This document shows, piece after piece, positions 63,489 through 64,000 of a stretch of 64,000 nt of DNA. Within the stretch, counting starts at the first letter, position 1. The number at the start of each line of letters is the position of its first letter. This DNA comes from Acetobacteraceae bacterium. GTDB lineage: Bacteria > Pseudomonadota > Alphaproteobacteria > Acetobacterales > Acetobacteraceae. Below the pieces are notes generated by a model. The model was not told where the DNA came from. It ran no database searches and saw only the letters and a list, made by a program, of their open reading frames with translations. The translations under genes were made by a program, and so were the position numbers. The stretch lies in NCBI GenBank assembly GCA_024280945.1, contig JAMXLO010000122.1:1-64000 (forward strand), given 5' to 3'.

Positions 63489-63995
63489 CTACGTCCCGTC
63501 ACCATCGAGAACGATCTCGATGCGCCGATTCCTCGCCCGACCTTCCGGCGTATCATTGGGCGCTACCGGGTTGGCTTCGCCGAAGCCTTTCGCGTTCAGC
63601 AAATTGGGATTCACACCCTGCGACTGGAAGAAGGCCACCGCCTCTGAGGCACGCTTCAGCGACAGGTCGGTGTTGTTGCTGATCCCCATGCGCTGCAGCT
63701 GAGGACCGACTGGCGTGTTGTCGGTATAGCCGATCACCGAGATGGTGGTGTGTTGGAAGTTGCGGAATATCGGCACCATTTTGCTGAGCACGGGCGCACC
63801 AGGACGCAGGTTAAAACCGCCTGACGGATAGAGATAATCGGCACTGGAAGTCAGGGTGATGGTGCCGCTCTGCTTGAACAAGCCACTGACACCGCTGCTT
63901 GTCTCTTGTGAACTGATGATCACGGGCTCACCGGCGAGCGCCGTTTTGAGTTGCTGATCAAGTGTTTGTAGATGGTTCGCACACCCCGCCAGCAA
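63489..63995 (-). CDS. OmpA-family lipoprotein, truncated at the window edge
   Basis: At least 168 residues. A lipobox (LAGCANH) near the visible start indicates an outer-membrane lipoprotein. The C-terminal OmpA-like peptidoglycan-binding domain has HTTISVIGYTDNTPVG, LSLKRASEAVAFFQSQGV, NAKGFGEANPVAPN and GRARNRRIEIVL. It anchors the envelope by binding diaminopimelate in peptidoglycan. The signal sequence lies beyond base 64000, so the true start is outside this window. It is convergent with the chimeric remnant. Confidence 0.9.
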   Translation of the reverse strand: MLAGCANHLQTLDQQLKTALAGEPVIISSQETSSGVSGLFKQSGTITLTSSADYLYPSGGFNLRPGAPVLSKMVPIFRNFQHTTISVIGYTDNTPVGPQLQRMGISNNTDLSLKRASEAVAFFQSQGVNPNLLNAKGFGEANPVAPNDTPEGRARNRRIEIVLDGDGT

Positions 63996-64000
63996 TGCAA

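Noticed and set aside
1-64000. tRNA, rRNA, CRISPR array, transposase, integrase or phage genes.
   Set aside because: None recognised on either strand by reading; no repeat-spacer pattern or insertion-sequence ends were seen.

Overview
The window is a GC-rich stretch of ordinary bacterial chromosome, coding on both strands, with no tRNA, rRNA, CRISPR array, intact insertion sequence or phage module that I can recognise. Gene content and order point to an alphaproteobacterium, most likely Rhodospirillales and possibly close to Acetobacteraceae. The main clues are the gpmI-envC-ctpA-divergent polysaccharide deacetylase-rppH run, lysA overlapping a TIGR02302/DUF4175 gene, a petABC cytochrome bc1 operon, many LLM-class oxidoreductases and orphan solute-binding proteins, and GC-rich palindromic repeats. 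The family assignment is inference; no marker gene settles it.

Layout. 1-4978: a broken RidA-like gene, an SMP-30 lactonase, a serine esterase and two MFS exporters. 4985-12356: a remnant of a TAXI-type binding protein, then a tight plus-strand run of peptide-binding protein, gamma-glutamyltransferase-like enzyme, CDP-diacylglycerol pyrophosphatase, two LLM oxidoreductases and an alpha/beta hydrolase. 12357-18291: mnmE carrying a 97-nt palindrome inside its G domain, a YyaL-type protein and a GGDEF/EAL protein. 18292-24705: an 825-bp gap, ogt, a quinone oxidoreductase, a DHA2 exporter, a mannonate-dehydratase-like protein, a slipin and a small cupredoxin. 24736-28612: GH65 phosphorylase, secreted aldose epimerase and a DUF2255 protein as one minus-strand operon. 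28783-37478: lysA, DUF4175, then a PimC/PimD-like acyl-CoA dehydrogenase pair, a Cys-nucleophile hydrolase, an LLM oxidoreductase and a small acidic protein. 37486-42102: hemF divergent from petABC, then mtnP. 42109-49526: a minus-strand cell-envelope and housekeeping run of seven genes. 49670-60508: VOC protein, orphan ABC binding protein, orphan molybdenum hydroxylase large subunit with a MoaD-like partner, ketopantoate reductase, acyl-CoA ligase, MmgE/PrpD, beta-propeller lactonase and a broken MFS gene. 60438-63995: a TIGR04282/TIGR04283 pair, a PA0069-type radical SAM protein, an MCP/RTX chimeric remnant and an OmpA-family lipoprotein running off the window edge.

Functionally, housekeeping blocks (tRNA modification, lysine, heme, bc1 complex, glycolysis, septal peptidoglycan) alternate with accessory catabolic blocks built from LLM monooxygenases, alpha/beta hydrolases, acyl-CoA enzymes and orphan binding proteins. 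Three or four decayed genes sit in the accessory parts. The signals I find most worth following are the in-frame palindrome in mnmE, the MCP/RTX chimera, the orphan molybdenum hydroxylase plus MoaD-like pair, the heteromeric dehydrogenase/Cys-hydrolase/LLM cluster, and an RlpA-like lipoprotein lacking two expected catalytic residues. I see no defence system or other clearly new system.
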